Notes: generated by a model from the letters alone, not told the origin. DNA of 64,000 bases from Eudorina sp. 2006-703-Eu-15 (GCA_003117195.1 BDSI01000044.1:375952-439951); one strand, 5' to 3'; shown: positions 22,942-36,226, counted from the stretch's first letter. A program made the numbers and translations.

Positions 22942-25900
22942 CTACTCGGCAGACGATGGTTGCTGCTCCTCCAACCCGGACTGCTGGCGCATCGCCGCCA
23001 GGCTGACACTGCTGGCGTTCTGCTTCGCCTCGTCCCCGTCACTGTCACCGTGCTCGACCTCTCGCACCATGAATGTCGGCGCCGCCGTAAGGGGAGGGTG
23101 CGCCCGCTCCCGCTGATCCTCCTCCACAGCCGTTCGCGTCTGCTGCTGAGGTTGCTGCGCGTCAGCCCCCAGCACGCCCTCATCCTGCTCCTGAAGCGGC
23201 TGTAGCGCCACCGGTGAGAAGCTGGCTGTAGCGTGGGCTGTCGGGAAGCCGCCGTGCGGCGAGCAGGGCCCCGCGCTGCTGAGCTGTCCGTCGCTCAGGT
23301 CGGGCGAGGCGCGCACCCGGGGGCTGCGATGATGCGCGCGGCCAGCTCCAGGCGACGTCGCGGCCGCAGCCGCGGCGGCGGCGGCGGCGGCTTGCCCTGA
23401 CAGTGGAGCCGGCGAGCTGCGGCCCGCCTGCGGCGGCAGTGGCGTCCTACCAGAGGGAGAGGGAGGCGTCCTGCCGTGCATCCGCGCATCGCCGGACTGG
23501 GGCTGCTGGCCGAGGAGCAGAGCAGTGGGCGGGACCTGCACCCTCGGCGATCTGCAAGCAACATGCAGGTTCAGGCGCGGGCAGCTGACATGGTCTTACC
23601 TCGTACGACACCACGACTACGGTGTACGGCAGATGCAAGGACGGGCCCGGGGCAGTGCGGCTCGCTGCGGTAGCACGGACTGAGGGGTGTATACACGTAC
23701 GGCCCGACCACGCACGGGCCTGTTGAGGGCTTGACGCGAGGCACCCTGGCAGCGAAAATGAGCGGACCCGGGCCCTGGCCCACGTGCCGTACCTGGTCAG
23801 CGTGCCTTACCTGGTCCACGTGCCTTATCCGGGCCCTAGGTCCACGTGCCTCACCTAGGCCTGCCGAGGGCGTCGTCCACAGAAGTACCCCAGTCCGAGT
23901 CGCCGCCGTTGCGCTCCGAAACTGCTGTTCCGCCGCTCAGCAGCAGCGCCTGGTAGAGCTCGGCCGCCGCCGCGATGTCCTCCTCCGTCGTCGGCCCCGG
24001 GGCGCCTCTCGGCGACCCATGGGTCACTGCCCCGTCGACCCGGCCGCTGCCGCTGGGCCGGTGGCCCATCAGCGAGCCGACGAACCTGCACAAACGGCGC
24101 ACGACCGGCACCGGCACCGCACAAGAGTGGAACACAGCACCGCATCCACCCGACCCAACATGGTGTCCTAATCCTTGCCTATTGGGGGAGCTGTAGGGGA
24201 CCTGTATCTCTTAACTTTGGATTGAGGAAACCGTAGGTGTACTGCGCAGAGTGGCGGAAGTTACCGCCAGTGGGCGGAAGTTACCGTCAGTGTCCATTGA
24301 GGGGGGGGCCGGGGGCCATCAGGTCAGCACACCTGGAGACGCTTGGCAGGCGGCTAGCCGGCGTCGCGCCGCTGCTGCTGACCCGCTCCAGGGCGGACGC
24401 CATGCGCGTCGGGCTGGGGCTCGGGCTGCCACCCACTCCGCGCCACGTCGACGGCGACGGCGCCGCCGACCCCACCGCTCCGTCATGACCGCCTGGCGAC
24501 GGCTCTTGGATGGTGCCCAGACCTGACCTCGGGGATGGTTGAGGACTGGGGTAATGGCTGCGGGGCGACGGCTGCGCTGTGGGCAACGGTGCGCTGGCAC
24601 GGCTCGCGCCGCCAGCCAGTCCATCGGCCCGTGCGGCTGCGCTGGACGTAACGGCAGCACCGCCGGCGGCAGCCGCAGGGATCGTCACGTTTGGAGACCG
24701 GGGCCTCCGTTGCTCCGAGCCGGGGCTGGTGTGCTGCGCGGCCGCCTGCATGTGGCCCGGTGAGGCTGCCGAAGTGAGTGACAGACCCGTGGGTCCGTCT
24801 CGAGCGACGAAACGTGGACTGGCGGGTGGGGCCTGTGGATTCCAGAGGAGGAACAGAGGGGTATGGCCAATAGCAAACGTAAAGGTGAAGGCCAGGATGA
24901 GACGCGGCCGTGGTTCGCCATCCCAGGAGTCTCAATCCCCGTGTGCCTCCTGTGGTCACATCTTCTGTTTTCCTCCTCGCAGGGAGGGCAAGTGAGCTCG
25001 CAGCATTGAATAAGGCTTTTACTCGCACGCAACGTCAACTGGTTAAACGACTGACTGGTGGCCCTCAGGTGCAATCAGCGTTCCGTGCACGGGTTCTGGC
25101 CCGACAACCTTCTACCTTGTCCCTGCGGCTGTGCGGCACCCACCCGCATTGCCTCACCCGCATTGCCTCACCCGCGGTGAAGGTGGCACACTGCTGCTGC
25201 TGTTCCCGGGTCGCGCGGCCGAGACCGCGACCCGCACCGACGGCACCAGGCGTGCTGCGAGGCCGCCATCGCCCGCCTCGGCCCGCTGCTGCCGGTGGCG
25301 GTTGGCGGCGTGCACGGCAGCGGCCACGAGGCCCACCAGCACCAACGTCCCCACCGAGCTGGCGCCTGCAGTTCGATTTGGGTGCAGTCGGGCAGGGCCG
25401 TCAGAAGCGTTGACGATCCCATCCCAGATCATTGGGGGCACGTATGTTGAATGAATGAATGAACGAACGTTACAGCGGACCCCAAAAGAGATCAACGGGT
25501 GTTGTTGTTTATTCCCAACTACTTGGGACCCTTTCGCTGATGCCCCCGCCCACCCCTCACCTGCTACCTCCTACCCCCTTTCTTGCTGAACACCCCACCT
25601 GCTGCGGCCCACAACTGCACACTGGCCGCCGCGGCCTCCGGGCCGTTGCCGGTTGCAGGGCAGGCCGCGCCGAGCTGCGTGGAGTCGGCCTCCAGCCGTA
25701 TCCCTACTGAGGCGTTGGCGTTGCCGGTGGCGTTGGCGGTGGCGCTCGCGGCCACGGAGGCCGCGACGGTCGGCACGGGCGAAACGGGGTTGGGAGACGC
25801 CAAGGCGAGGGGCGACACGGCGCCACCGATCGCGCCCGAGACGTTGGCAGTGCTGAGGCTGCCGGTGGGCTGGCTCCGAAAGGGCACTCGGCCGCAGACG

Positions 25901-28900
25901 GCCTTGTTAAAGGAGAGGCCGAGGTACCTGCGGCACAAGGGTATATTTCGAAGTCCCCGGACGACAGGAGGCGATTACGAAGGGAACGCACCCGATTCCT
26001 ACCCAGAGGAACTGTTGGGCGTTGCAGCGGCGCGGCCGGGGGGGCCCCATGAAGGCCGGTGGTTTGCTGTTTTCATCATCATGATTACATGAGAGCGTTG
26101 CACTTGACCAGAACCATACCCCACAGGGTCCCTGCCAGTGCGCTGAGGGTCATTCGGAGGTACTGCACATGGCCACCAGGGCATCCGTCATCAAGCCCCG
26201 TTCATGCCGTCTGCACCACGACGGCGAGCCCCTACCGCCGCACCTCAGGTTGGTCATGCCCAGCCCCCAGGCGGGCGGCACCGGCCCAGTCAGCAGGTTG
26301 TCCTTCAGGCTGAGCTCCCGTAGCGCCTGCAGCCCACTCCACTGCGCCGGCAGGCACCCGCTGAGGCTGTTGCCGTCGACCGTCAGGTAACGCAGCGCCA
26401 ACAACCCGTTGCTGTTGCCGCCGTTGCCGTTGCTGCTGCTGTTGCTGCTGCCAGCCCAGGCCGCCGGCAGTGTTCCGTTGAGACCATTTCCATCCAAGTG
26501 TCTGGCCGGGGGAGGGGGCACCAGGCGTCAAAACCCGCACCGGTCATAGCCAACGACCAAGCGGGGTAACTTGGGCAAGCGCTTCTGTGCTCAAACGCTG
26601 TGAACCCGTCATGCACCATGCTCTTTCGCCTCAAGGTGCCGATTTGTAGGGCTTCAGCACAACGCGTGTCAAGCGCGAGAACCTCTCACACGCCCGCGGC
26701 ACTCACATCTGCTGGATCGACGTCATGCCGTTTGCCCAGTCCGGCGGCAGGGCGCCACGCAACTGGTTGTACGACAGATCCAAGTACGACAAATTGCCCA
26801 GCGTGCTCCAAGATGCCGGCAGCGAGCCGCTCACGGCGTTCCTCGCGAGGGACAGCCGGGTGATGCCCAGCAACCGCGACCAGCTGTCCGGCAGGGTGCC
26901 TGTGGGCGAGGCGGGCCGTCGGGATGGTACAGGAAACATTGGGGGAATTGGAGATGTGCACAGCGCCAGAGCGCGTGCTCGATAACTTGGGCCAGACCCG
27001 CTCCTTTCCCAGATAGATGACGACTGAGGGGACATGGTGAAATTGAGGAGGTTTAGGTAGCCAGCGTGAAGGGTCTGCTACAGCTTGTAGACAACCGACA
27101 TGTGTTAACCTCTCGTCCTCGCAAGCTCCCTCAGACGATCAAATTCTGATCCCCAGCTGCGCCAGAGCGCCACCCCGCCATACCCGTACCTACCGGCCAG
27201 GCTGTTTCCGTCTAGGCTCAGTTGCATTAGGCCGCCTTCCAGGAGCGCTAACGCGGCCGGCAGCGAGCCAGTAAGCCCCATGCCATGCAGCGCCAGACCC
27301 GTCACCGCGCCAGTCACCGGGTCGCAGACCGCGCCCGCCCAGCGGGTCGCCGCGCCACACGGGTCCGTGCCGTCAACCCAGCTCGCCAGAGCGACCCGCG
27401 GGTCACCCAACGAGCGGCGCACGCCTTGCAGCACGCCAGCTGCAGCACAGGACAGGGCGAATGGTTCGGACAGGGCGAATGGTTCGCACCGTTCCAGGCA
27501 ACTCCGCAACCAACAAGGCGCAAGGGGGGTTCATGCGATGATGACCCATGGGACGTTACGACAGGCAGGGGCCCTGGACTGGATGAGCTCACTCGCCACC
27601 TGCCTGTCCGCGCCCAAGCGCACTCCCGCAGCAACGCAGTGCCGTTGATGGCCGCCGCCAGCGCTGCGCCCTCACTCGCAATCCTGGAGCTGGCCCCGGG
27701 GACGTTGGTACCGCCATTGCCGCTGCTGGTGCCGCCCGCCAGCCCGATTGCGCGGCGGCCGATGGGGCCATCGAGCATCACCTGCGGCAGCGGGCCGCAC
27801 AAGGCCGCGTTGCCCGCCAGGCGCAGCCCTGCCAAGTTGCCCAGCGCGCCCCATATCTCGGGCACCGTTCCCGAAAGGGAGTTGGAGTTGAGGTTCCTGC
27901 GAACGAGTCAAACCGGGCGCTAGTTGCTTATGATGTAACAAAATTTGACAGTAACAAAGTTTGACAGAACTTGTGGCGAGGCATGCTGAGCTGCGAAGCA
28001 GACGTAAGACCAGGATGGATACGTATTGCTCTGACGGGGCCGCGATGCCCCGTCGTACCCCGCGTCAAGGCCATTTGACATCCCCCGGGGGGATCCCGCC
28101 ATGGACCTACACTTGCTGCAGCGACGCCAGCTGGGACCACGACGGCGGTAGAGTGCCCTGCAGGGCGTTTTGGCTGAGATCTAAGAGCCGAAGCTGACCC
28201 AGGTTGCCGCCGCCGCCACTGCCGCTGACTCCACGGCCGCCAGCGTCGGCTCCCTCCGCCCACTCCCGAGGTAGCGTGCCAGAGAGGTTGTTCGACGACA
28301 AGTCCCTGCATGGTTTGCGCAAACCCGAAGTCGCATCAGAGTCGCGTTGGACTGTTTTAGGCGCCGCCGCAAAGCTGCTGCCATGCGGCCATCAAAACCT
28401 GCATCAGTTGCGCTCCAATGTGTTCCCCCATCTGGGTCATGGGCATCAGGAAGTCGTGTTTGCCCCCCTTTTTCCCCCCTGCCGAATGCAGCCCCGGCCA
28501 GCCTGTAAGGTATACGGTGCGAACTGCAAGGCATGACCCACATTTGTACAAGTCGGCGCAGTGATGCCCATTCCGAGGGGAGCGTGCCCGCGGCACCCGT
28601 GTTGCGCAGCGCCAGCGACCTGAGGAACCCCAAGCGGCCCCAGGACGCGGGCAGGATCCCGCTCGACGAGCCTGGGGGCGCGCAACAGAGGGGCCGGGCA
28701 ACAGAGACAGCCTGCCGATTTCGTAATTGAAAGCCAAATAGACGTGTAGTTCGCATTGCAACACACTGCTGCGCGGTACAGGATGCCGGTATACCCTAGG
28801 TTGGGTTGAGCGCCACAACTTGGTGGCACAGGGTTCATGTGCTGGCGTACTTTGCCACGCGCCCGTTCGGAAGCGTGTGTGCGGGACCCCAGTCGCACCT

Positions 28901-30232
28901 GAGACGCCGCCGCAGAGCTGCGAGTTGTGGCTGAGGTCAACCAGCTGCAGCGAAGCGAGGCCACCGCCCCAAGACGCCGGCAAGCAGCCGCCTGCACATG
29001 GCGCGGACGCGAGGCGTGATCGCACCAAACTTGCGCAACTCTCGGTTGGACCACCCGGTCGGGATACGGGTCCACCTTGTAACGGTTGCATCTAACTCTC
29101 GGTGCTATGAGCTGTTGGTTGGTTGCACGTGACTGGAAGATTACTGTTGACTTACATCAAGCGGGTCCACCTTGAAACGGTTACTAATACTTATAACAAG
29201 CGGGCATTTGGGTCAAACCTGAGCAAGCGCGCGGACACGGTACCTGACAGGCTGTTATTGCGGATGCGGAGCTCGCGGAGGCTGTGCAGAGCTGCCCACA
29301 TGCCCGGGAGCGGTCCGGAGAGCGCGTTGGCATCCAGGGCCTGCAGCGGGCGGGTGGCGAAACGGCAGGTCGCGTTGCCCGTTAGCTTGGAGACACGGAT
29401 GGGTATAGGAGTACAGGTCCACACATCCAAGTCGCTTGTGGCGATCTGCCAAGGCACGGGGCGCAAGACACGGCAGGCGGTGAACATTGCGCTGCACGCT
29501 CAGGACGTAGGGCTGCTTGTGAAACATCCGCGATCCGTTTCGCTGCGCAGGCCGGACGGCCACGGCGAAGGGCGGGAGTCCACTCACCAGCACCTCCAGG
29601 TCTTGCAGCGCGCTCCATTCGGGCGGCAGCGTACCGGTGAGCGAGTTGTTGGACAGTACGCTGCGACGGAGCGACAGGTGTGCACGTCAAGAGGAGGCCC
29701 GGGCCGCGCGCAGTCCTTACAACGTCTAATTAGGTGTAGGATAAATTCCAGCGTCGATGAACCTGGCTTAAGGTAGTGCTCATCGCGACCCGGAAGTGAC
29801 GACCCTGATTTGGGTGACTGATCTACCCTGACCCACATGGACGTCAAGCCTGATAGCCTCGTGATTGATGCTGGGAGCGTCCCCGCAAAGCCTTTGCTGC
29901 TGAGATCTAAGCCAACGACGTTGCCGATCGGGTCGCAAGTGATGCCTGGCCAGGTCGTGTTCGCGCACGGCGGAAAGTCCACGTTCCAGAGGGGTGCAAG
30001 GCTTGATTGCCCGCCTTCAAGGTCATAGCGAATTAGCGATAGAATGCCTGGCGGGAATGCACAAACTCCGTAAACATTTCGAGAAGGACGCGGGCCTGCC
30101 GCGTAAGCACAGGTGCCTGCCTGAAAGGTCTTCCGAGCCAAGTGCAATCACAGCGCTGAATACCAGGAAACAACCAAAGAGGTTTGTGGAAGCCTGGGTC
30201 CGAGCTCCAAGCGCCGTGCGGCTTCGAAACAT
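22942..30232 (-). CDS. Leucine-rich-repeat receptor-like membrane protein with long Ser/Pro/Ala cytoplasmic tail
   Basis: Resolved exons on the minus strand: ~29837-30047 (5' edge uncertain), 29588-29660, 29244-29340, 28899-28991, 28542-28671, 28111-28305, 27604-27896, 27194-27439, 26707-26899, 26244-26501, 25599-25927, 25172-25365, 24333-24832, 23855-24085, 22942-23551. They encode about 1,217 residues plus an N-terminal piece, perhaps from ATG 30232 (hydrophobic NLFGCFLVFSAVIALG). Two LRR caps occur: CANTTWPGITCDPIGNVVGL and, mid-protein, RRSLGDPRVALASWVDGTDP with RWAGAVCDP. Plant-type repeats such as SNNSLTGTLPPEWSALQDLE follow each cap. One membrane helix (VGTLVLVGLVAAAV) precedes a basic stop-transfer and a ~460-residue low-complexity tail. 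No kinase domain is present. The join 27604/27439 needs a GC donor or another site. The ligand is unknown. Confidence 0.78.
25447..25493 (-). repeat. Dispersed repeat copy A (GGGTCCGCTGTAAC + TTCA tail), in LRR intron
   Basis: Read on the minus strand this copy has GATCTCTTTTGGGGTCCGCT, then GTAACGTTC and a (GTTC/ATTC)n tail. It lies inside the 233-base intron 25366-25598. The same ~40-base block recurs at 55452-55495 and 60964-61005, and a sister form at 34870, 44461, 52921 and 60349. Confidence 0.85.
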
Positions 30233-30551
30233 GGCGACCGGCAAGAGGCGCTGCTCAGGACCAGTTAATCGCGTTCCCAAGGTGTCGACCCAGTGATAAA
30301 ATTACAGCATATCTGCACCTGCAAAGTCCAGCACCGCGACCGCCTGAAACATCTGGCGCCATAGTAGATTTGGTTTCGGCGCCGAGTACGAATACCCATT
30401 CCCCCTTTTCCAAGCTCAAGCTCATCCTGATTAAGAAGCTTAGCTACAATTACAGAAATAACCCACAATAACCGTGGGCAACACCTCTGTGTTCTCCGCG
30501 AGAACACCTGCGCCTGTGACATTTGCCACTCCATGCAGCGCCCTGATGTCA
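30233..30551. terminator. Interval between the UTP7 stop and the LRR gene start; TGTAA signal at 30450-30454
   Basis: UTP7 and the LRR gene are in tandem on the minus strand. TTACA on the plus strand at 30450-30454 reads TGTAA on the transcript, about 100 bases after the UTP7 stop; a second TGTAA lies at 30302-30306. TGTAA is the common poly(A) signal of volvocine algae. The remainder should be LRR promoter. Confidence 0.5.
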
Positions 30552-33500
30552 CTACTGCTTGTAAAAACGCCGCACCGCCCGGGGCGCGTCCTCGGGGATC
30601 ACACTCTCCGCCTTCTTTTGTGCCGCCTCTTTCCGTCGTTTCTCCTGCAGAAAAGGCGAATTGGAGAGCACCCCTCAGGACGAGGAAGATTGCCAAAAGT
30701 TTGCTCCTTAACAAGTGAACCAATTAGGATGGCCAAGCAAAACGTTCGGCCTGCCATCGGTTGTTGGCATAGCCATTATCTCCTCACTCACCTCCTCCTT
30801 CTGCCGCTCTTTGACAGTGGGCTTCCGGTCCTCGATGATGTTCTGCTGCTTCTTTTTTTGCCGCCGCGTCGGCCGGTTCTTGCCCTTCATCTTGGCCTTC
30901 TCCTCCGACTTGCGCCTTTGGGTCGCCAGCCGGGCCGCGTTGGCGGCTGCCTCCTCGCTCTTCCGCTCCCGCACCACGTCCGTGGGCTCCTTGCGCACCC
31001 TGTCGTACGACGTCGCACACAGCACAGCGCTCAGCAAGCCGAAACACCATTTCCAGGTGGGAACACACATGTCGCAATTAACAGCTGCGCACAGCGCATT
31101 GCATAATTGATCTGGGTCACACGTGTGGGCAATTTAACCTCAAAGACCCCGTGCGCCATCCCAAGCCGCTCTGTCCCACCACACGTGCGGCGCACGCACA
31201 CACCGCGAGAGTGTATTCGTAACTGTTTTGGGCCGGGCGGGTTTCCTCGCTAAATACACACGTGGGTTTGTCATTAAACACACGTTGGTCCTCGCTTTCG
31301 TGGCGCACACCTTCCTATCGCGTCCGGGTCCAGTACGATGGTGTCCGGCTGCAACTTGTCCAACAGCGCCACGACTTCCTGTTGCTGCCGCTGCTTGACC
31401 GTCTGGAAGGGGTTGTCCACGAATGTGTCGAAGTTGGGCTCTCCAGCGCCTGTCGGGGTGCAGAAAAAGATGACGCATCCATCGCCGCATTGGGTCCACT
31501 CACGGTCGGGGAGCAACGCGAAAAACGAGGGAGGGGAGCGAGGTCAAGGTCCGCTGTGCCCGGGTCGCGGTGCTCGTCTACGCCACCCTCAGCTCTCACA
31601 GAGCAGCCGACAAATGGCCCCGGTGCACGACGCACTAACGCGGGGGCTCCAGCTTCGTCACGTTCAACCCACCATCACACGCCGAGACCGAACCGACCGT
31701 GGGACAATGCCAAATGATTGGATGCATGCCCCCAGCTCAGACCCCAGCAGGCTCCGCGTCATGCAACCGCCAGTAAACACCAGGCTCTCGGACGAGCTAC
31801 AGCGCTCAGCCGGCCGGCCAGCTGTTTTACCTGGCACGAGGATGGTGCTGATGCCGGCGGAGTGGCCTATCCCCAGCACATCCTCGTAGGGGCAGAACCG
31901 GAACGTCTCCAGGACTCCAGCCGGCAGGTGGTGCGTCAGGTAGGGCGACTGCGCCTTCGTCCGCAGCGCGTCCTGCCACAACTGCGAGTCGTCCGTCGCA
32001 AGAAGGCGGACCGGCGAATCACAAACAATCACAAAGAGGCCCACCGCATTGCAACGTTTCTATCAACAAAGAAAACTAGGTTTTTCAGTGCTGCTGGGTT
32101 AGTGCAGATGACTCATCCCCACCCATTCGTTCCCATTCGTTCAGGGCTTGATTTTCGTTCGATCCCGACCCGGCGGTGCACCTCGTTCACAGCCCGCTCT
32201 GAGCTGGCAGCCATCTTCTACCCACCTCCACACAACTTGCCAAGCGCGCACATGCCTTCCCTGCCCACAACAATTCCTACCACAAAAACCATCATCATAA
32301 TCCTGAACAGCGAAGGCCCTTCACACGACAAATGACCCCAGCGCACACCCACACCCACAACAAGACGCGCGCGCACCTGAACCTTCCGGCCGTACCCCAC
32401 GGCCAGCAGTCCCCGCTGGCTGATGTCCAGGCTGGTCACCGGCGCGTGGCTGTAGTAGGCGTGCATGGGCTGCAGCATGCGTATGTCCCACACCTTGATC
32501 TGCGAGTCCACGCCGGCCGTCGCCAAGTACGTGCCGCTGGGGTCAACCGCCAGCGCCTTCACGGGACCCTGAGACCGGGCGGGCATACCAGTGTCGTTCA
32601 AGAAAACCACCCGCGACCAGGAAGCATGCTTATTCGCGTGCCCGGTGCGCCCACGGGGTCATCATGAAAACTGCCCAGACACAGGAAGCATTCTGGATCG
32701 AGTTACCCGGTGCGAACGGGGTGAGCTGAAGGAAGCTGGGGCGACAGGGCGCATAGCCAGCTTCCGTTCCGTGTGCCGTTCTCGCGTTTAGTGAAGAAAG
32801 GGTCCACGCGCGAATGTCATGGCAGCGGGAAGGCCGGTGATGCTGGGGCCCTTGAAGCCGGGCAACCGCAACCTTGGATAAGATCGTCGTTCCTTGCAAT
32901 CGCCACCTTACCCCATCTCCTCCGGGGCGGCTGCCTGGGAATCCTCTGATCCACCACATGCATCCCCGATGCCCACCCACACAACCATTGGATCGCGCTC
33001 GGAGCGATCTGTAACAATGCACACGCAAAAGGCACTCCCTCTCTCCGCCCTTGCCACACACGCCCGCAGGTCGGGCGAGTACTTTTCTTATACACACACA
33101 CACACACGGTTCTGCTTATTCGCGGCTCAGCTTTTCTCCTAGCTAACACACACACACACACACACACGCGCGCGCAGGGCCCCCACACAGCCTCCCACTT
33201 ACCCGGTGGCACAGCATCTTGACGGCGGCCGTCGTCAGGTTGGGCGTCCACATCGTGACGCAGCCGCGCGCGTGACCCAGCAGCATGACGCCGTTGTGCG
33301 GGTTGTGGCGCATCAGGCTGCACGGCCCCAGCTTCGTCTTGTGCTGCGCCACGATGTGGCCCGTGCTCGTGTCCTGGTAGCGGAGCACGCCTGCGAGCGA
33401 GAGTGCCGGCCGGCAAGAGCCAACCAACGGGCCGTGCAGGGATTAGACTAGACTGAAAACAACCTAGACACGGGGCTGGGGCGAGGCAGACAGGAAAGGG

Positions 33501-35832
33501 AAGGAGGTACCGGTCGGGCGCCTCTGGCGAACGACAAGGACAGAAAGCCTTCGCTCATCCCTCATCAAGCACACGTGGGGATTCTGAGGGAGGGTGCCAA
33601 AGCGACAGCTGCAGTGGGCTCGGTCGCATGGCGGGTGCCGCTGGCTCGCTTCATGGACCGAGTCCTGGAGTTGCCGCGGGCGGTAATGGCCTGGGTTCGG
33701 CACGGGCTGCGATCCCAGCCGTGATGCCAACCTCAACTCCAGCCCCAGATACGCTGCGGGGCCGGACCCCCTGGGACCCAGGGCTGTAACCCAGGGGTGC
33801 TGACCCTGCTCACCGTGCTCCCCTATGGACGTCAGCAGAAAGTGATGCGGCAGGAAGCCCAGCGCGTTGACCTCCGTGTGGTCTCGGAGGCAATGCACCT
33901 CCAGGCCCCGCTTGTCGTACACATACACGTACTTCCTTTGCGCCGCCGCGAAGAAAGTCTCGTTGTGCAGAAAGACCACGTCGCGGACCGTCTCTCGGAC
34001 CTGAGCGGCACGGGGGTTTTGATGCAAGGACAGGATGGTGCTCCTTTGGTTTACTTCTCCCGCGGACAATGCACCCCCGGAGCGACTTTTCCAAGAAAGC
34101 GCCATGCGGCGACCTAAACGCCGCCGACCCGCCATCCAGGCCTGCAGGTCCCGTTTAAGTACGGACGCCGCGGGTGACGGCAAGCCAGCCTAGCCAGTCA
34201 GTCTGCCGCCCGACTCATGCCATCACTACGGCAGCTGGCTCGCGATGTCGAGTCAGGCCGCCGGACGCAAACCTAAGTTGACCCTTCAACCGCCGTCGCA
34301 GGGTTAAACCCCTCCCCCCCGGTAGACACCAGCTCGCTCAAGGAGAAATCTGCCCCACCAAGGCCATCTCCACCGACCTAGGCTCGTCTTCTGCCGCCGC
34401 AGACGTGCGAACCCACGCCTTCTCCGTTGTCTTCCTGCCGCCCATCCGGCGACCATTCAAACAGGGCGCCACCCACCTGCACCTCGCACACGAGGTGCGA
34501 CCGCTGCCAGTCCATGAGCGCCAGGTGCCCCAGGCTGCCCCCCAGCAGCATGAACCGGCCGTTGCGGGTGAAGTTGAGGCGGTAGGGCCCCAGCTCCGGC
34601 AACGAGAGGTCAAAGGCCTTCTGCGCCGCCGTCACGTCCACCGCCTCCACAATGGCCTCCTGCTTGAAGTTCCATGTGCGCTCGATGCCTGGATGAGGAT
34701 TAGGGTTAGGAACGGCAGCCCAGTCCAAAAAGGATGTATCGTGCACGCAACCCACCCAAGTCCACGTCCAGACGCGGTGCCCGCAAACCAATGAAGCAGC
34801 ATTTCAACTGGTGCAGTGAGTTCTTCACAAGAAGTGAGTGCGGTCTGTCTGCCTGTCGTCGCAGGAATGGATCATGTCACAGAGGACCCTAGGGTCCTCG
34901 GTGACAGCCGCAGTCTCCTCAAAATACACTGCGGACGGAAAGTCGCTATTTATGCGAAACATGCAAAGATTGAGTTGACCCATAGACAATTTAGTAATGA
35001 TCCCTCTGCAACCCTCGCTCGGGCCGCGCCTGCTGCCGCGCAGGTCAAGTCCTCAACCGAGCCCTTCAACGATGCCTGATGCCACCAACGCCAACCGCAG
35101 CATTCCTTTGGGATCCTCTGTCGTACACTGCACGCCGATGGTTGCTGACCCTACCCTCTGCCTCCAGCGTCCCGGCCGTCTCCGGCAGCAGCCATTCGTT
35201 GATCTGCGCCGCCTTTTTCTGTGAGCTCGCAAACACCGCCTCCGAGCGCCTGAGCTTTCCCTTCAGCTTCTTATCCGTGATGGACCTCAGGTCCACCGCC
35301 GGGCCGCGCTTAAGCCGCTTCGCCGTCTCCGCGGCATCCAGATTGGCGGGCTTCTTCCTGCAGTTTCGGAAGTGAGGACTGTATCAAAACGTTTCCGCGC
35401 CCAGCAAAGTTAGGTCGATCATGTAGGCATGTGCAGGTCGCATTGGGGGCAGCGCAACGCAGGTGTGTGTTCCGTGTGGCACGCACGCGCCCTCGCGCTC
35501 TCCAATCGCTCAGCAACAGGGCGCCGTGGTTGACGGGTGAACAAACACCGCCGTGCTGTAACCCGACATGTGTGTGCACGGTGCGTTGCAAGCACTGCCA
35601 TAATGGCATGGTCCCTCCCCAATGCACAAGAGAATTTCTTCCTCCTTTAGCCCCAAATGTCCTGAACCGTTCACACTCGGACGACGACGCCGAAACTAGC
35701 TGCTGCTGTTCGGACCGCCGCCGCAGGGCAGGGCTGAAAGACAGGTAACGGGTTTCTGCACAAACCACCATCTCACCGCTTTTTGCCTGTTTTCCCCTCG
35801 CCGCCTCGTCGTGGGGGCTCGCCCTCCGCCAT
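30552..35832 (-). CDS. UTP7: U3 snoRNP WD40 protein UTP7 / WDR46 (BING4)
   Basis: Ten exons, all in phase, give 542 residues: 35777-35832, 35155-35357, 34477-34688, 33814-34000, 33203-33390, 32377-32568, 31831-31981, 31311-31449, 30792-30999, 30552-30644. The start is [11 protein letters not shown] at 35832. Landmarks in order: N-terminal [20 protein letters not shown] and [13 protein letters not shown] repeats ([65 protein letters not shown]); then the BING4CT block [28 protein letters not shown], and [20 protein letters not shown]; and a Lys/Arg-rich nucleolar tail. UTP7 is a subunit of the small-subunit processome that processes pre-rRNA in the nucleolus. It is divergent from prefoldin 6, with a 394-base shared promoter region. 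Confidence 0.96.
33089..33176. repeat. Two (CA)n dinucleotide tracts in a UTP7 intron
   Basis: Two CA-rich runs separated by about 30 bases, the longer one merging into a short CG run just before exon 33203-33390 ends. They are confined to the intron between exons 5 and 6. Confidence 0.85.
34870..34914 (-). repeat. Dispersed repeat copy G, in UTP7 intron
   Basis: On the minus strand it reads GCGGCTGTCACCGAGGACCC then TAGGGTCCTCTGTGACATGA, a diverged version of the block at 44461, 52921 and 60349. It lies in the intron 34689-35154. Confidence 0.7.
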
Positions 35833-36226
35833 CGCCCACTTCCGCGCAGCCGCAACGCTCAATACCTTGCAGCTAGAGTACACCCAATTATACGGTCTCA
35901 GTTAATTGGTTTAAGGTTTTAAGGGCTTTAACGAGTTCAACGAACAGTCGCCGCCGGGAAAAGCACTGGTATGCGGCTTGTTTGGTATTAACTACAGTTC
36001 AATCGATTTCCTGCAACGCGAAGCTTATTGTATGTAACCGTCGGCAGCCATGGCATGGCTGTCTTATGGAGCACTGTACGGAACAATGCAAAAGAATGTC
36101 TTTCCAAGTGGTCTCGCAGTAATTCACTAGTAACGCATATTGTATGCCATATACATTTTCTTACTGGGTTTACCAAACGGAAAGTTGGTTCGCTGCATAG
36201 GCAAACTTGTTGCGGGTACCTGAAGG
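35833..36226. promoter_or_regulatory. Divergent promoter region, UTP7 / PFD6
   Basis: A 394-base AT-rich interval between two head-to-head housekeeping genes. It must contain both core promoters. Two close copies of a GTTTAAGG/TTTTAAGG-type AT motif occur around 35908-35925. No firm element is assigned. Confidence 0.5.
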
